46,100 nucleotides of DNA from Pseudomonadota bacterium (GCA_018816555.1 JAHIVT010000121.1:1-46100); one strand, 5' to 3'. Shown: positions 18,633 to 26,631, counted from the first letter of the stretch. Notes: a model not told the origin generated them from the sequence alone. Program-made: numbers and translations.

Positions 18633-19298
18633 TTACAATAAAAATGAGTAATCACTTGAGAAGGACTTCCCATTAATTCCGTCTGTCCCTGGAACCTGCA
18701 CAAATAGACCACTACCTCTATTAACGACATTAAATTTGAGTTGCCCTTTCGACTGACTCATTTCGTTGCCGTATTTTTCAAAAAATTTCTCTGGCAGAGG
18801 GATGTCGATAACCTCTCCATTTTCTCGCTGACACAAAAGTACAGCATGATCAAAGCCTCCAGCAGGTAAACCAAGAAACCACCTGTTGGGTTGTCTTTCT
18901 GTCGCGACAGCAAGGCCGACCCGCTTACCCGACCTAGTGCGAAAGATTGTCTTGCCTTTAATTAATTGAAGATTGATCCCTTCTTCTTTGCGTTTGCTCA
19001 AGAACTCATTGCGAATTTTCTCCCCAAGTGCCCTTGAGGACATAATTTGCGATGACCGCGATTCGTCAACTGGGGCGGCAACAACTCCTTGAGTTTTTGG
19101 TGGTTGAATTGTTGGGTTGCCACTTCTCAATGCTTCGAGTTCTGAGACAATTTGGCTGTGGCGAGAAATTAGATTTTTTATTTTTTCTAATTTTTCACTT
19201 TCGGCTAACACGAGATCCGTTTTTCCATCGCTCGCAGCCTTTGAAATATTTGATAATATTTTATTTTTTTCGTTCTCAAGCTCTGATAATGTGTCCAT
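18633..19298 (-). CDS. Unknown protein with N-terminal coiled coil
   Basis: I do not recognise the family of this 221-residue protein. The first 55 residues are a charged heptad-like helix (LENEKNKILSNISKAASD, EKLEKIKNLISRHSQIVSEL). A proline-rich linker (NPTIQPPKTQG) leads to a compact C-terminal region (about 85-221) with FRTRSGKRVGLAVATE, NRWFLGLPAGGFDHAVLLC and LPEKFFEKYGNEM. There is no membrane segment or obvious catalytic motif; the C-terminal part could be a ligand- or DNA-binding beta domain. It lies between the STAND protein and the PD-(D/E)XK-like protein on the same strand, with 36 bases to the latter, so it may be part of one defence unit. AAGG precedes the ATG. Confidence 0.7.
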   Translation of the reverse strand: MDTLSELENEKNKILSNISKAASDGKTDLVLAESEKLEKIKNLISRHSQIVSELEALRSGNPTIQPPKTQGVVAAPVDESRSSQIMSSRALGEKIRNEFLSKRKEEGINLQLIKGKTIFRTRSGKRVGLAVATERQPNRWFLGLPAGGFDHAVLLCQRENGEVIDIPLPEKFFEKYGNEMSQSKGQLKFNVVNRGSGLFVQVPGTDGINGKSFSSDYSFLL

Positions 19299-19334
19299 GC
19301 GCTACCTTCTTGTTGAAATATTATTCATCTTAAT

Positions 19335-19871
19335 TTAGATGGTAGCTGAGATTAAGTGTAGTGTCAAGTGTAATTTTCTTGCGATGCTGTCCTTGCACTT
19401 AAATTTCACGCACGCCGCTTGGAGACACCAAAAAACATTTGAGATTGAGCAGTTTTTCACTCGTCCTGGAATTTTCTGTATTTGATGTTCCCATTCTGGG
19501 AGATCTGGTACTGCCAAGCCGTAGGTTACGTCATTTTCTGTAGTGTTCATCATGAGAACGATTTGACCAATAGCAGAGTACATTGCCTGCTCTTTTTGTT
19601 TTGATGACTTGCCTTCTACCTCGATCAGAAACACACCTTTTTCCGGATGTGCTGCATAAATATCCACTCGACCATGTTCTTTGTGTGAGCCGAAATCCAC
19701 TCCCAAGAACTTCAGGGCTAACTCCGCAGCCAAAACTTTTTCTTTTTTGTCTGGTTTGTGTTGCGGGCCTTTTGCTCTTTCCATTGCATCGATGTCCACC
19801 AGAACCTCCCATCCATCGCTCGGTGAAAAAAGATGCTTCACGAGTTGGTGTTTTACTTCAAGCTGATACAT
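19335..19871 (-). CDS. PD-(D/E)XK nuclease-like protein
   Basis: The 178-residue product (start MYQLEVKHQLVKHLF) shows the core of the PD-(D/E)XK fold: a helix with conserved Glu (VLAAELALKFLG), then GRVDIYA with the metal-binding Asp, FLIEVEGKSS with ExK, and a Gln-bearing helix (YSAIGQIVLMM). This suggests a DNA- or RNA-cleaving or binding protein, though such folds can be inactive. The C-terminal 60 residues are unassigned. The frame stays open to 19967, but that extension is the 3' end of the group II intron, whose boundary is at 19890/19891, 19 bases upstream of this ATG. In the spliced transcript the frame continues into the upstream exon, possibly from a GTG (residues VIPCSYLRCPTKDM), so the true start is uncertain. 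Confidence 0.68.
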   Translation of the reverse strand: MYQLEVKHQLVKHLFSPSDGWEVLVDIDAMERAKGPQHKPDKKEKVLAAELALKFLGVDFGSHKEHGRVDIYAAHPEKGVFLIEVEGKSSKQKEQAMYSAIGQIVLMMNTTENDVTYGLAVPDLPEWEHQIQKIPGRVKNCSISNVFWCLQAACVKFKCKDSIARKLHLTLHLISATI

Positions 19872-19927
19872 GTCTTTTGTTGGGCACCGGGTAGGGCAGA
19901 GGCCTTGCAGCCTCTTTCCCCCCCTAA

Positions 19928-19961
19928 GAACCGTGCGTGATAGTTTCCCATCACACGGCTC
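19928..19961 (-). ncRNA. Group II intron domain V
   Basis: The 34-nt hairpin starts GAGCCGTGTGAT, has a GAAA-type loop and ends ATCACGCACGGTTC, with the usual bulge on the 3' side. This is the catalytic core helix, and its length and sequence match the classical domain V exactly. A domain VI hairpin (GAGGC/GCCTC) and the intron end follow. Confidence 0.9.
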
Positions 19962-20009
19962 AAGCATCTTAAAGGCAGCCCTTAGGGGGCGGCCCGACTG
20001 TTTGACTTC

Positions 20010-21614
20010 CTATGTAAACATTGCCCGGAATTCTCTTGCCGAGAGTGCCGGTAGCAGTTTACTCTCCTTATTGTTTCTGCGCTCCCACAGGTACTTGGAA
20101 AACTCAGGCAAATAAGGATTCGCCGCCGCTTTGATTTTGATATGTCTTCTGATGCCGATTGAGCAGATGCGTATGACCTGGTAGACTTTTGTTAAGCCTT
20201 TTGCGGTCTTGGTTCTGACAGCGAAGATATGTTTCCGATCACCGGCTGTCCAGTATTTAGCAAACAGCCACTTCTTGGATTTCCTTGGGTGTCGGTTCCT
20301 GAGCATGCGCCACAGCTGTTCAAACACATATGTATCGATGCGGCTGAAGGCCTCCGATGATACCACATGGCGGTGGTAATTTGCCCAACCTCGAAGCGTT
20401 TGGTTCAATTTCTTGATTAAGGCTTCCATCGGCGCGCTGACGTGTTTTCTGATTAACGTTCCTACTTTTTCTCTGAGGGCGAGGACTCCCTCGGTGGCCG
20501 GTTTGATGTGCAGTTTCCTACCGTGCTTCCGAAAAGTTTGCCCGAGAAACGTAAATCCGTCTCTGATATGCGTGATCAAGGTCTTTTCTTTCGAGAGAGT
20601 GAGACCACGTACGATAAGAAACTCTTCCACAGCCGGTTTGATTTTCTTTTCCAGCAGGGTTTTCGATTTTCCCGTGATAATGAAATCATCGGCATAGCGA
20701 ATGAAGTTAATACGATTTCGACGGGGGACTGCACAGCGAACGACCTCTTCCAATCCGTCGAGTACCATATTAGCCAAGGTTGGACTGATTATTCCACCTT
20801 GAGGAGTTCCTTTGCGAGAAGGATAGGTGATGCCGTTTTCAACATATCCCGCCGTAAGCCACTTGCGAAGAATTTCTTTATCCATTGGAATGTTATTGAG
20901 CATCCATTCCATTGAAATATTGTCGAAGCATCCGGCGATGTCCGCCTCCAATATCCAGGTAGCCGAATTAGGCTTGTTCAAGGCATTAAACCCGGCCTGT
21001 ATGGCATCGGCACAGGAGCGGCATTCCCGAAAGCCGTAGGAATTTCCATCGGCTGTGGTTTCCGCCACCGGCGCCAGTGCGAGTTTGTACAGTGCCTGCA
21101 TTGCCCTGTCTAAAAGTGTTGGTATTGATAACGGGCGTTTCTTGCCGTTCTTCTTCGGAATATAAATACGTCTGAGCGGTTGCGGCCTGTAACCACGTCG
21201 GCGCAGGCTGAAAACAGCCCGCCATTTGGCTCGGGCGCCTTTCCACAGGACGCCGTCAATGCCGGGGGTTTTCTTCCCCTTGTTGGAAGTGACTCGTTTC
21301 ACAGCCAGTTGCTTGGCGTAGAACGAGTTGGTTAGAAGATGCTGTAAAGTGTTGACCTTACCCCATCTCTTTTCCTGAACAGCCTTTGCGATACGCATCT
21401 GCAGCCTTCTAACATGCTTTTCCGCGGCTTTCCAATCAATGAAATGCCATGGTTTAGCTTCATCGACAGGCGCCCCAGCCAAAGCGGCCGTCTCTAGCTT
21501 TCCCGTCTTCGAAGGTTCTCCGGACTCTCCCGCAATAAGACACCAGTTGAACGTCAGCACGCCATTCACATTTTGCCAGCCGGCTCCAGGTTTTAGCGTT
21601 GAGTCATTTTTCAT
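20010..21614 (-). CDS. ltrA: Group II intron reverse transcriptase/maturase (LtrA type)
   Basis: This 534-residue protein has the full intron RT layout: an RT0-like N-terminus (FIDWKAAEKHVRRLQMRI), fingers and palm motifs (GKKTPGIDGVLW, KKNGKKRPLSIPTLLDRA, ADIAGCFDNI, GTPQGGIISPTLAN), the catalytic box IRYADDFIITG, domain X (ALIKKLNQTLRGWANYHR) and a C-terminal segment with HIKIKAAANPYLPEF, which resembles the tail of the HNH-type endonuclease domain; the paired cysteines of complete HNH domains are missing. It copies spliced intron RNA into DNA and helps splicing. The catalytic residues are intact, so the intron may still be active. Confidence 0.93.
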   Translation of the reverse strand: MKNDSTLKPGAGWQNVNGVLTFNWCLIAGESGEPSKTGKLETAALAGAPVDEAKPWHFIDWKAAEKHVRRLQMRIAKAVQEKRWGKVNTLQHLLTNSFYAKQLAVKRVTSNKGKKTPGIDGVLWKGARAKWRAVFSLRRRGYRPQPLRRIYIPKKNGKKRPLSIPTLLDRAMQALYKLALAPVAETTADGNSYGFRECRSCADAIQAGFNALNKPNSATWILEADIAGCFDNISMEWMLNNIPMDKEILRKWLTAGYVENGITYPSRKGTPQGGIISPTLANMVLDGLEEVVRCAVPRRNRINFIRYADDFIITGKSKTLLEKKIKPAVEEFLIVRGLTLSKEKTLITHIRDGFTFLGQTFRKHGRKLHIKPATEGVLALREKVGTLIRKHVSAPMEALIKKLNQTLRGWANYHRHVVSSEAFSRIDTYVFEQLWRMLRNRHPRKSKKWLFAKYWTAGDRKHIFAVRTKTAKGLTKVYQVIRICSIGIRRHIKIKAAANPYLPEFSKYLWERRNNKESKLLPALSAREFRAMFT

Positions 21615-22133
21615 ACTCTATCCTTCGGGTTTCCCGATGGCATTATTTGCTTCTTTCAACCTCTCTAACCCGCCACTCCAACAGCACGCCTTGCGGTAAT
21701 GCCTGCCCTGCATTGCACAGGGCGGAGGGACGGGGTTTCCACGTTCCACGTCTTTACCTTAACGGACAACTTAGGCGGGACTTGGACGCCGGAAGGAAAT
21801 CGGGTCCCGTGCGGGCACGTTAGTCTCCCGCAACCTCTCCAACACGCGTAACCACTGAGAAACACGTCATAGACCTGCTAAACCCGGTAGGTCCGTCGCT
21901 CGCCTGACGGCGCGTAAAGTCCTTTGCCTGCTCTCGCCATATTGTCCCATCCTAGCCCTTAACCGGGCGGGATTCCCGGAGGGGAGTCCACCTCGCGGCT
22001 TCTTCCCGATTCGGTACATTGTCAGGAGGGCTTCGCACCCAGTCATCAGCGCAACGGTAGCACGCCTCCCTAGGATACCGGCGGGGACACGCCGGGTGAT
22101 TGCGTGCACAGATAACTACACGGGATCACATAT

Positions 22134-22155
22134 AAAAACGCGACTTCGTGTCGCG
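22134..22155 (-). terminator. Probable terminator of the SIR2-like gene
   Basis: On the minus strand CGCGAC, ACGAA and GTCGCG form a tight hairpin followed by five T residues, about 90 bases after the SIR2-like stop. The group II intron begins 24 bases further on. A second hairpin with a T run on the plus strand (around 22172-22189, AGCCGC/GCGGCT) is close by. Confidence 0.65.
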
Positions 22156-22242
22156 AATAACGCCGCTAATCAGCCGCGCGGCTTTTTTTAACATCGGCTG
22201 AATTAGCATGGTTGGGCCATGAAGCCTGGAAGTGCCGGACTG

Positions 22243-23241
22243 TCATCCAGTGAAAAATATTTCTTTTAGTTCTCTCCATTCATCTGTCTCGTTGCTATTA
22301 GAAGGGAAAAGCTCGTGAAAGTTGGCGCTAATATAGCCGGTCAAACCCTGAAAAATCTTTTGTCCATTATCAGAATCCGCTTTGATTAGCCTTTCCTTAA
22401 AGGTATTTGGGGCTGTCGGGGAAACTATGTATAATTTAAGGCCGTGACTTTTTATAGCCTTTGCAATTATTTCGTTAATATGGATATCCCGGAAACCGTA
22501 ACCTATAACTAAAAGTTTTCTCCGGGCTCGGAATAATTCTTCTTTGAAAACATCGAAATACCACAAGAGAAGAGGTTCATTCGCTATTTGTGTTATTTTG
22601 TTTCTGCCAATAACCATCTTGCTGGAGCCATCGGAACTTTTCCAACCAAAAGAGCCGTGCAATTTTATATAATAAGTATTGGTTATATTAAATATTTTTT
22701 CTTTGTTAGAATCGATTTTCGCCTTGGTGGGTACAATCTTGAAATTATTGTTGTCCAGTGGCTGCTTAGATTCGTTAGAGTTTGGGGGGAAAAATCTTTC
22801 CATCATGGGGGTAATTATTGGAGGTGTAATTCCGGAAATAAGCCTTTCGATGAACAGGTCTTGATTGAGCGTGAAAAAGAAAGTTTTTTGGTTATTTTGG
22901 GATAACAAATCAATAATCTTTTTTGCCCCATTTAGAATGTTTAACTTAGATTCATCTGTCGTAGAGATATAATCTTGGCCAATTTTGTCAAGTTTTCTAT
23001 ATGCTTGGAGCATAGCAGAGTTGATAGCATCTTTTACATCATTTGAATAATCTCCGGCAAAAATTTTGTGATAAACTGACTCGTAGTCAAAATCATTTCG
23101 TAAGATATCTACCAAATCAGGACTTTTTTGCACCTCACTACAATTAAATATCTTTTCCCACATCTCCGTTGCAAGAAAACCCCCAAAATTTTTCGTAAAT
23201 CCAGCGCCAGTTAGCAAAATATTATTAGATATTCCTGGTGC
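22243..23241 (-). CDS. SIR2-like NAD-cleaving domain protein, putative defence effector
   Basis: The 332-residue protein belongs to the SIR2-like group found in many phage-defence systems, where it depletes NAD+. Visible motifs are ILLTGAGFTKNFGG (nucleotide-binding glycine motif), FFTLNQDLFIER (the TxNxD site), IKLHGSFGW (the catalytic-type His) and LLVIGYGFRDIHINEII (the second nucleotide segment). It is a single-domain protein with no fused sensor, so it may work with a partner or alone. The ATG at 23241 is chosen because the SIR2 fold starts at once (MAPGISNNILLTG); the ribosome site is weak. Its promoter and operator are almost the same as those of the 325-aa gene at 26047. NAD cleavage is inferred from family. 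Confidence 0.8.
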   Translation of the reverse strand, partial: APGISNNILLTGAGFTKNFGGFLATEMWEKIFNCSEVQKSPDLVDILRNDFDYESVYHKIFAGDYSNDVKDAINSAMLQAYRKLDKIGQDYISTTDESKLNILNGAKKIIDLLSQNNQKTFFFTLNQDLFIERLISGITPPIITPMMERFFPPNSNESKQPLDNNNFKIVPTKAKIDSNKEKIFNITNTYYIKLHGSFGWKSSDGSSKMVIGRNKITQIANEPLLLWYFDVFKEELFRARRKLLVIGYGFRDIHINEIIAKAIKSHGLKLYIVSPTAPNTFKERLIKADSDNGQKIFQGLTGYISANFHELFPSNSNETDEWRELKEIFFTG

Positions 23242-23284
23242 CATATTTTCTAAATCCAATGAGTATAGGGGGGGATAGAGGACT

Positions 23285-23381
23285 AACAAATAATTATCAA
23301 GTTTCTTGATATCTACTCCAGCCTAACATTCTTGACAACAAAATATAGGGCGTTCTACCTATTTTTACCCGACATCATTCA
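23285..23381 (-). promoter_or_regulatory. Promoter-operator P, copy 1 (SIR2-like gene)
   Basis: On the minus strand there is a -35 box TTGTCA (23333-23338), a 17-base spacer and a -10 box TAGATA (23310-23315). A perfect inverted repeat ATCAAG-AAA-CTTGAT (23296-23310) abuts the -10 box, where a bound repressor would block initiation. The whole segment of about 97 bases is repeated at 26073-26170 with the same box spacing. Confidence 0.75.
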
Positions 23382-23461
23382 TCGTTAAGACCTATAGACA
23401 AAATTAACCCCTCCAGCAAACTGCATTTATAACAACCCTCCTATAGTTTAATCCCATGAGC

Positions 23462-23640
23462 GCCAAAATTGGTTTTTCCCCCGTTTAGGTAGCGCAAAAC
23501 GGTAAAAACGCCAGATGAAATCAGCAAAATTTTGGAGCTAACCTGCTGTATCCCGCGAGTTTGTTGATGCGACAGTTTGTTAGTATAAGTGGAGTGATTT
23601 TTGCAGTATTTTTACGCAGCATTGTGATAACCGCTAAATA
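23462..23640. repeat. Diverged repeat Q, copy 1
   Basis: This region matches 26873-27050 imperfectly along its length (shared blocks include AAAACGGTAA, CTGCTG.ATCCC, GTTTGTTGATG and CAGTTTG.TAG.ATA). With repeat P it forms a two-part scaffold that occurs twice. In the other copy a RAMA-domain gene sits between P and Q; here about 80 bases are left between them. Confidence 0.6.
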
Positions 23641-23728
23641 AATTATATAAGTAATCTTAACTTTGCAGGCAAATCGTGCTGCTACAGATACTAATCAAAT
23701 CTGACACTACAGAAATATAGGAGAAAAT

Positions 23729-23965
23729 ATGTTCACAGATAGTGACGCAGATATCGAAAAAGCCCAGAGATTAATAAATGATATGCAACCTGGTGTATAT
23801 GAACTTAAACAAATCTTTGGGGAGGAATGGAAAGAAAATAATGACCCGACTCATTATGGTGCAATATTCAAGAAACTTGTAGAAAACAATCGTCTTACCA
23901 ATATTAGTGTTGGGGAGAAAAAATCTAATAACCATCTAACATACATAATAATCAAACAAGATTGA
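23729..23965 (+). CDS. Small DUF1413-like protein
   Basis: This 78-residue soluble protein (VYELKQIFGEEW, YGAIFKKLVENNRLTNI, KKSNNHLTYIII) resembles the DUF1413 group, small single-domain proteins with a winged-helix-like look and no known role. A clear ribosome site (TAGGAGAAAATATG) supports it. It is on the plus strand among minus-strand genes and follows repeat Q. The family match is from memory of the pattern and is tentative. Confidence 0.65.
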   Translation: MFTDSDADIEKAQRLINDMQPGVYELKQIFGEEWKENNDPTHYGAIFKKLVENNRLTNISVGEKKSNNHLTYIIIKQD

Positions 23966-24048
23966 ACGGTTGTTCCGTATTTCAAAAAGCGCACCTCTAT
24001 TCACGCGTCGCCATATTTTCAAAACATCAATCATCCATCTATGGCTTA

Positions 24049-24969
24049 GAACTTATCCGTAAATAACGCCTACTTTTCTAAAGGCAATTATTGCCGCTGC
24101 CAAGTGCAGCAAGGCTTCGTATGTTGCGGTGAGCTTTTCGTATCTCACCAGTAGCTTCCTGAACCTGTTGAACCAGGAATGTGTGACTTCAACCACCCAT
24201 CTCCGGGCTCTGAACAAAGGGTTGGCTTTCTTTTCTTTAATTTCTTCCCCGCGCTGCTTTACGTGAGGGATGTAGCTTCGATCTTTGATAGCTTGTTGTG
24301 CCGGTTCACCTCCGTAGCCGCGATCTGCACAGAGATTTTGTTCTGTGTTGTGCCGGTTGACGATGATTTCGTCCAGTACGAATTCAAGCTGACTCACGTC
24401 GTGTCTGTTTGCTCCGGTTACGACTATCGAAAAGGGGACACCACGTTCGTCCACTAGAACATGTCGTTTGCTGCCGTTTTTGCCCCCGGTCGGTCGGGTT
24501 GCGACCTACAGATTCTTGAGCCAGCGGTGCTTTGGTCATGGCACCATCTATACTTTGCCATCGCCAGGCGATGCCTTCCATTTCATCGTATTCGGCAAGG
24601 CCGGCTCGCCAAAGAGAAAGAAAAAAGCCGGCCCGCATCCACCTCATGAAATGAGTGTGAATTGCACTTGGGCTGCCGAAGCGTTCCTTTGGAAGCGCCT
24701 TCCACTGGCAACCGGTACGCAGAACATATAATATTGCCTCAAAGACCTGCCGGGGATTCATGGGCTTCTTGCCACCACCGGCTTTACGTTTGTATGTTTT
24801 GTTGGGGTCGCGCTCCGGCGCAGGGATTAAGGGAGCAACTTTCTCCCAGAATTTCTCGGAGACTTCCCAGGATTTAATCTTAGCCATAATTCCTCCATGT
24901 TTTGTAAATAACTGAAAGGAATTATAGCATGTTTTCTTAAATATTACTTTTTTATTTACGGATAAGTTC
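24049..24969 (-). mobile_element. IS5-family insertion sequence (IS427-type, 921 bp)
   Basis: The ends are inverted copies starting GAACTTATCCGTAAATA, flanked by a direct TTA duplication (24046-24048 and 24970-24972). Two overlapping frames encode the transposase. Removing the element and one TTA restores a continuous copy of repeat R (copy 2), so the IS inserted into that repeat. Confidence 0.88.
24053..24887 (-). CDS. IS5-type transposase in two frames
   Basis: The first frame (24887 to 24384) starts MAKIKSWEVSEKFWEKV after a strong AGGAGG site and contains the N-terminal DUF4096-like region and the first catalytic Asp (SIDGAM). The second frame (24454 to 24053) carries FSIVVTGANRHDV, ADRGYGG with the second Asp, and the final Glu (RRWVVEVTHSWFNRFR). 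The frames meet at GGGGGCAAAAACGG, where a -1 shift gives the expected continuation GKNGSKRHVLV. In this IS group such an overlap is normally a programmed frameshift, so I treat it as a working gene, although a simple mutation cannot be excluded. Confidence 0.82.
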
Positions 24970-25069
24970 TTAGTCGCCTCCAGGAACCAGCTAGTGCGGA
25001 CCCGCATGCCACGTGGTGTGGTATAAGGGGGAGAGAAAGAGTCCACCTTGCCTGATGGAGTTTTATTGC

Positions 25070-26047
25070 TTAAGGTGCATGCACCTCGGCTATATCTTGC
25101 AAATCTCCTAGATTCAAGAAGATGAATCCATTTGGTTGAATACCCTCTGGAGAAAACCAGAGGAATCTATATTCACGTTGATACGCGAACTTAAAGTCTT
25201 TTGACATAGCGGGATCAATATGTTCGTTTTTGATTCTTTCATATGGATCAAAATAGTTAACTGGGTTGTGATGAAAATACCAACCATGTAGAGATTTCTT
25301 CCCTGCAAATTGAATTCTTTCGAAAAACTTGTCGGTATCACGTATTACCAAGCATGCATCAGATCCATCGAAAGCAGAAATAAGATTTTGATCCCAATCA
25401 CATGCCATACAGAAGACATAATAATTCGGAAAGGTTACATCTTGCTGAATATCACCGATAATCTTAAGTTGTTTTCCATCCTGTGCGGTTACTTTACTAT
25501 ATCTGCCAGGTAAAAATGATCGCTTCAATAGCTCTTGATCTTGTCGGGCTTCGTCATTCTCAACCGGGAAAAAATCCGATGCTGGCCGAATTCTTATTGA
25601 GCCCTCTTTCGCAATTGCCTCCAAAAATTGTTTCTTGTCATAACGAAATAGAACATCACCAGCATTTGGGTGTTTCGGCCGAACGGGAGCGCCTTGTGCT
25701 TTGAAATCGAAAATTTCTGCTTGCGGAATCTGAATACTCGGTGAAGTCCCTCGAAGATGATATTCTAATCTTGTCTGATGCTCTTTACGGAACCAATACC
25801 AAGAACTCAGAAACGACTGGATAGGTATGATGTCTCGATCTCTACTGACCAAAGATTTCATATTCCTGAAAATAGAAAGATAGCGGTCGTTTAGAGCATC
25901 AGTAGCAACATTTTCGAGATAACGGTAGGATTGATATTCAAGCTCCCAAAACTCGGGATCGTATGAATGCCTATTGTCACGAAAGGACTTTATTGCCTCC
26001 GGATGCGGAAGGCTAGTGGGTAATATAAGTTTATTTACTAAAAGCAT
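25070..26047 (-). CDS. Unknown 325-residue protein, possibly DUF2971-like
   Basis: I do not recognise this protein with certainty. The C-terminal half has a pattern reminiscent of DUF2971-type proteins: LFRYDKKQFLEAI, IRIRPASDFFPVEN, YYVFCMACDWDQNL, GSDACLVIRDTDKFFERI and YQREYRFLWFSP. The N-terminal 130 residues are charged and helical (FWELEYQSYRYLENVATDAL). There is no signal peptide or membrane segment. The ATG at 26047 lies after the shared P promoter-operator. DUF2971-like genes often sit in defence and toxin loci, but the activity is unknown. Co-control with the SIR2-like gene suggests a related job. Confidence 0.68.
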   Translation of the reverse strand: MLLVNKLILPTSLPHPEAIKSFRDNRHSYDPEFWELEYQSYRYLENVATDALNDRYLSIFRNMKSLVSRDRDIIPIQSFLSSWYWFRKEHQTRLEYHLRGTSPSIQIPQAEIFDFKAQGAPVRPKHPNAGDVLFRYDKKQFLEAIAKEGSIRIRPASDFFPVENDEARQDQELLKRSFLPGRYSKVTAQDGKQLKIIGDIQQDVTFPNYYVFCMACDWDQNLISAFDGSDACLVIRDTDKFFERIQFAGKKSLHGWYFHHNPVNYFDPYERIKNEHIDPAMSKDFKFAYQREYRFLWFSPEGIQPNGFIFLNLGDLQDIAEVHAP

Positions 26048-26072
26048 GAGTTCCGGTCTTTTTAATCCAACC

Positions 26073-26170
26073 AACAAATTATTATCAAGTTTCTTGATAT
26101 CTACTTCAACCTAACATTCTTGACAACGAAATATAGGGAATTCTAGCCATTCCAAACCCGATATCATTCA
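26073..26170 (-). promoter_or_regulatory. Promoter-operator P, copy 2 (325-aa gene)
   Basis: The layout matches copy 1: TTGTCA (26121-26126), 17-base spacer, TAGATA (26098-26103) and the same inverted repeat ATCAAG-AAA-CTTGAT (26084-26098). Its upstream end overlaps the stop codon of the RAMA-domain gene, so the 325-aa gene has its own promoter at the end of that gene. Confidence 0.75.
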
Positions 26171-26631
26171 AACTCATCTAATTCCTGCAGAAGCTTCTCT
26201 GAGATTTCCTTACTTTCAGGACGACATCCTAATGCAGATTTCCACTCTTGATCGCTAGGTCGCTTGATCCAAAGATCCCGCCAAGCATTTCGGCTGGTGC
26301 CAGTGATTTTGTTCACCATACTTCCTGGCGAAATCGATTCCCCATTGTATATGATCTCGTCACCTTCGACCTTGGCGTAAAAAAATGTGCCTTTGTACTG
26401 CATGCGAATTTGAGTTCCATGAACAAGGAATAGACTTTTCCATTGGTACCCTCGGTCATCACTGCTAATCTCTGACAACAACTCAGGTTTCCAACTAGCA
26501 TTATCAAGCCAGTAATCGATTGCAGTGACAATTACATCTACCGGGTCTCGCGGGTCATTATTGGTCCGTAGAAAGTTTGCCAACTCCAAAAATTGCGATG
26601 TCTGAACCGGAACTGATATGTGCGATTTCAT
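26164..26631 (-). CDS. RAMA-domain protein, possible regulator
   Basis: The C-terminal half of this 155-residue protein (about 70-135: GTQIRMQYKGTFFYAKV, IIYNGESISPGSMVNKITG, SRNAWRDLWIKRP) matches the RAMA/DUF4357 type of small DNA-associated domain found with restriction systems. The N-terminus (MKSHISVPVQTSQFLELANFL) looks like the strand-helix start of a ribbon-helix-helix protein. A strong ribosome site (AAGGAGG, seven bases before ATG) and a good promoter precede it. As it lies directly upstream of the P operator it could be the regulator of the neighbouring effector genes; this is inference. Confidence 0.68.
   Translation of the reverse strand: MKSHISVPVQTSQFLELANFLRTNNDPRDPVDVIVTAIDYWLDNASWKPELLSEISSDDRGYQWKSLFLVHGTQIRMQYKGTFFYAKVEGDEIIYNGESISPGSMVNKITGTSRNAWRDLWIKRPSDQEWKSALGCRPESKEISEKLLQELDEFE

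Larger units (their letters stand above)
19891..22109 (-). mobile_element. Complete group II intron with maturase (2219 bp)
   Basis: On the minus strand the intron starts GTGCACGC at 22109 and ends CCCTAC at 19891, fitting the usual GTGYG-like start and AY end. The leader contains the typical domain I text GCCGGTATCCTAGGGAGGC and GGGTGCGAAGCCC. A maturase gene fills domain IV and a perfect 34-nt domain V precedes a domain VI hairpin. It looks intact and of the chloroplast-like bacterial class. The insertion lies between the terminator of the SIR2-like gene and the start of the PD-(D/E)XK-like gene. The exact splice sites are my best reading and may be off by a few bases. Confidence 0.85.
24011..25056 (+). 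repeat. Dispersed repeat R, copy 2, split by the IS
   Basis: The left part is 24011-24048 (ends CATCTATGGCTTA) and the right part 24970-25056 (AGCTAGTGCGGACCCGCATG, GGTGTGGTATAAGGGGGAG, GTCCACCTTGCCTGAT). Joined, it parallels copy 1 from CATCC onward. It ends 13 bases before the stop of the 325-aa gene on the opposite strand. Confidence 0.6.

Noticed and set aside
21665-22109. Minus-strand open frames upstream of the maturase
   Set aside because: This is the structured domain I-III RNA of the group II intron, not coding.
22160-22215. attC-like or integron site near AGCCGCGCGGCT
   Set aside because: The palindrome is short, followed by a T run, and there is no integron integrase or cassette series; a terminator is more likely.
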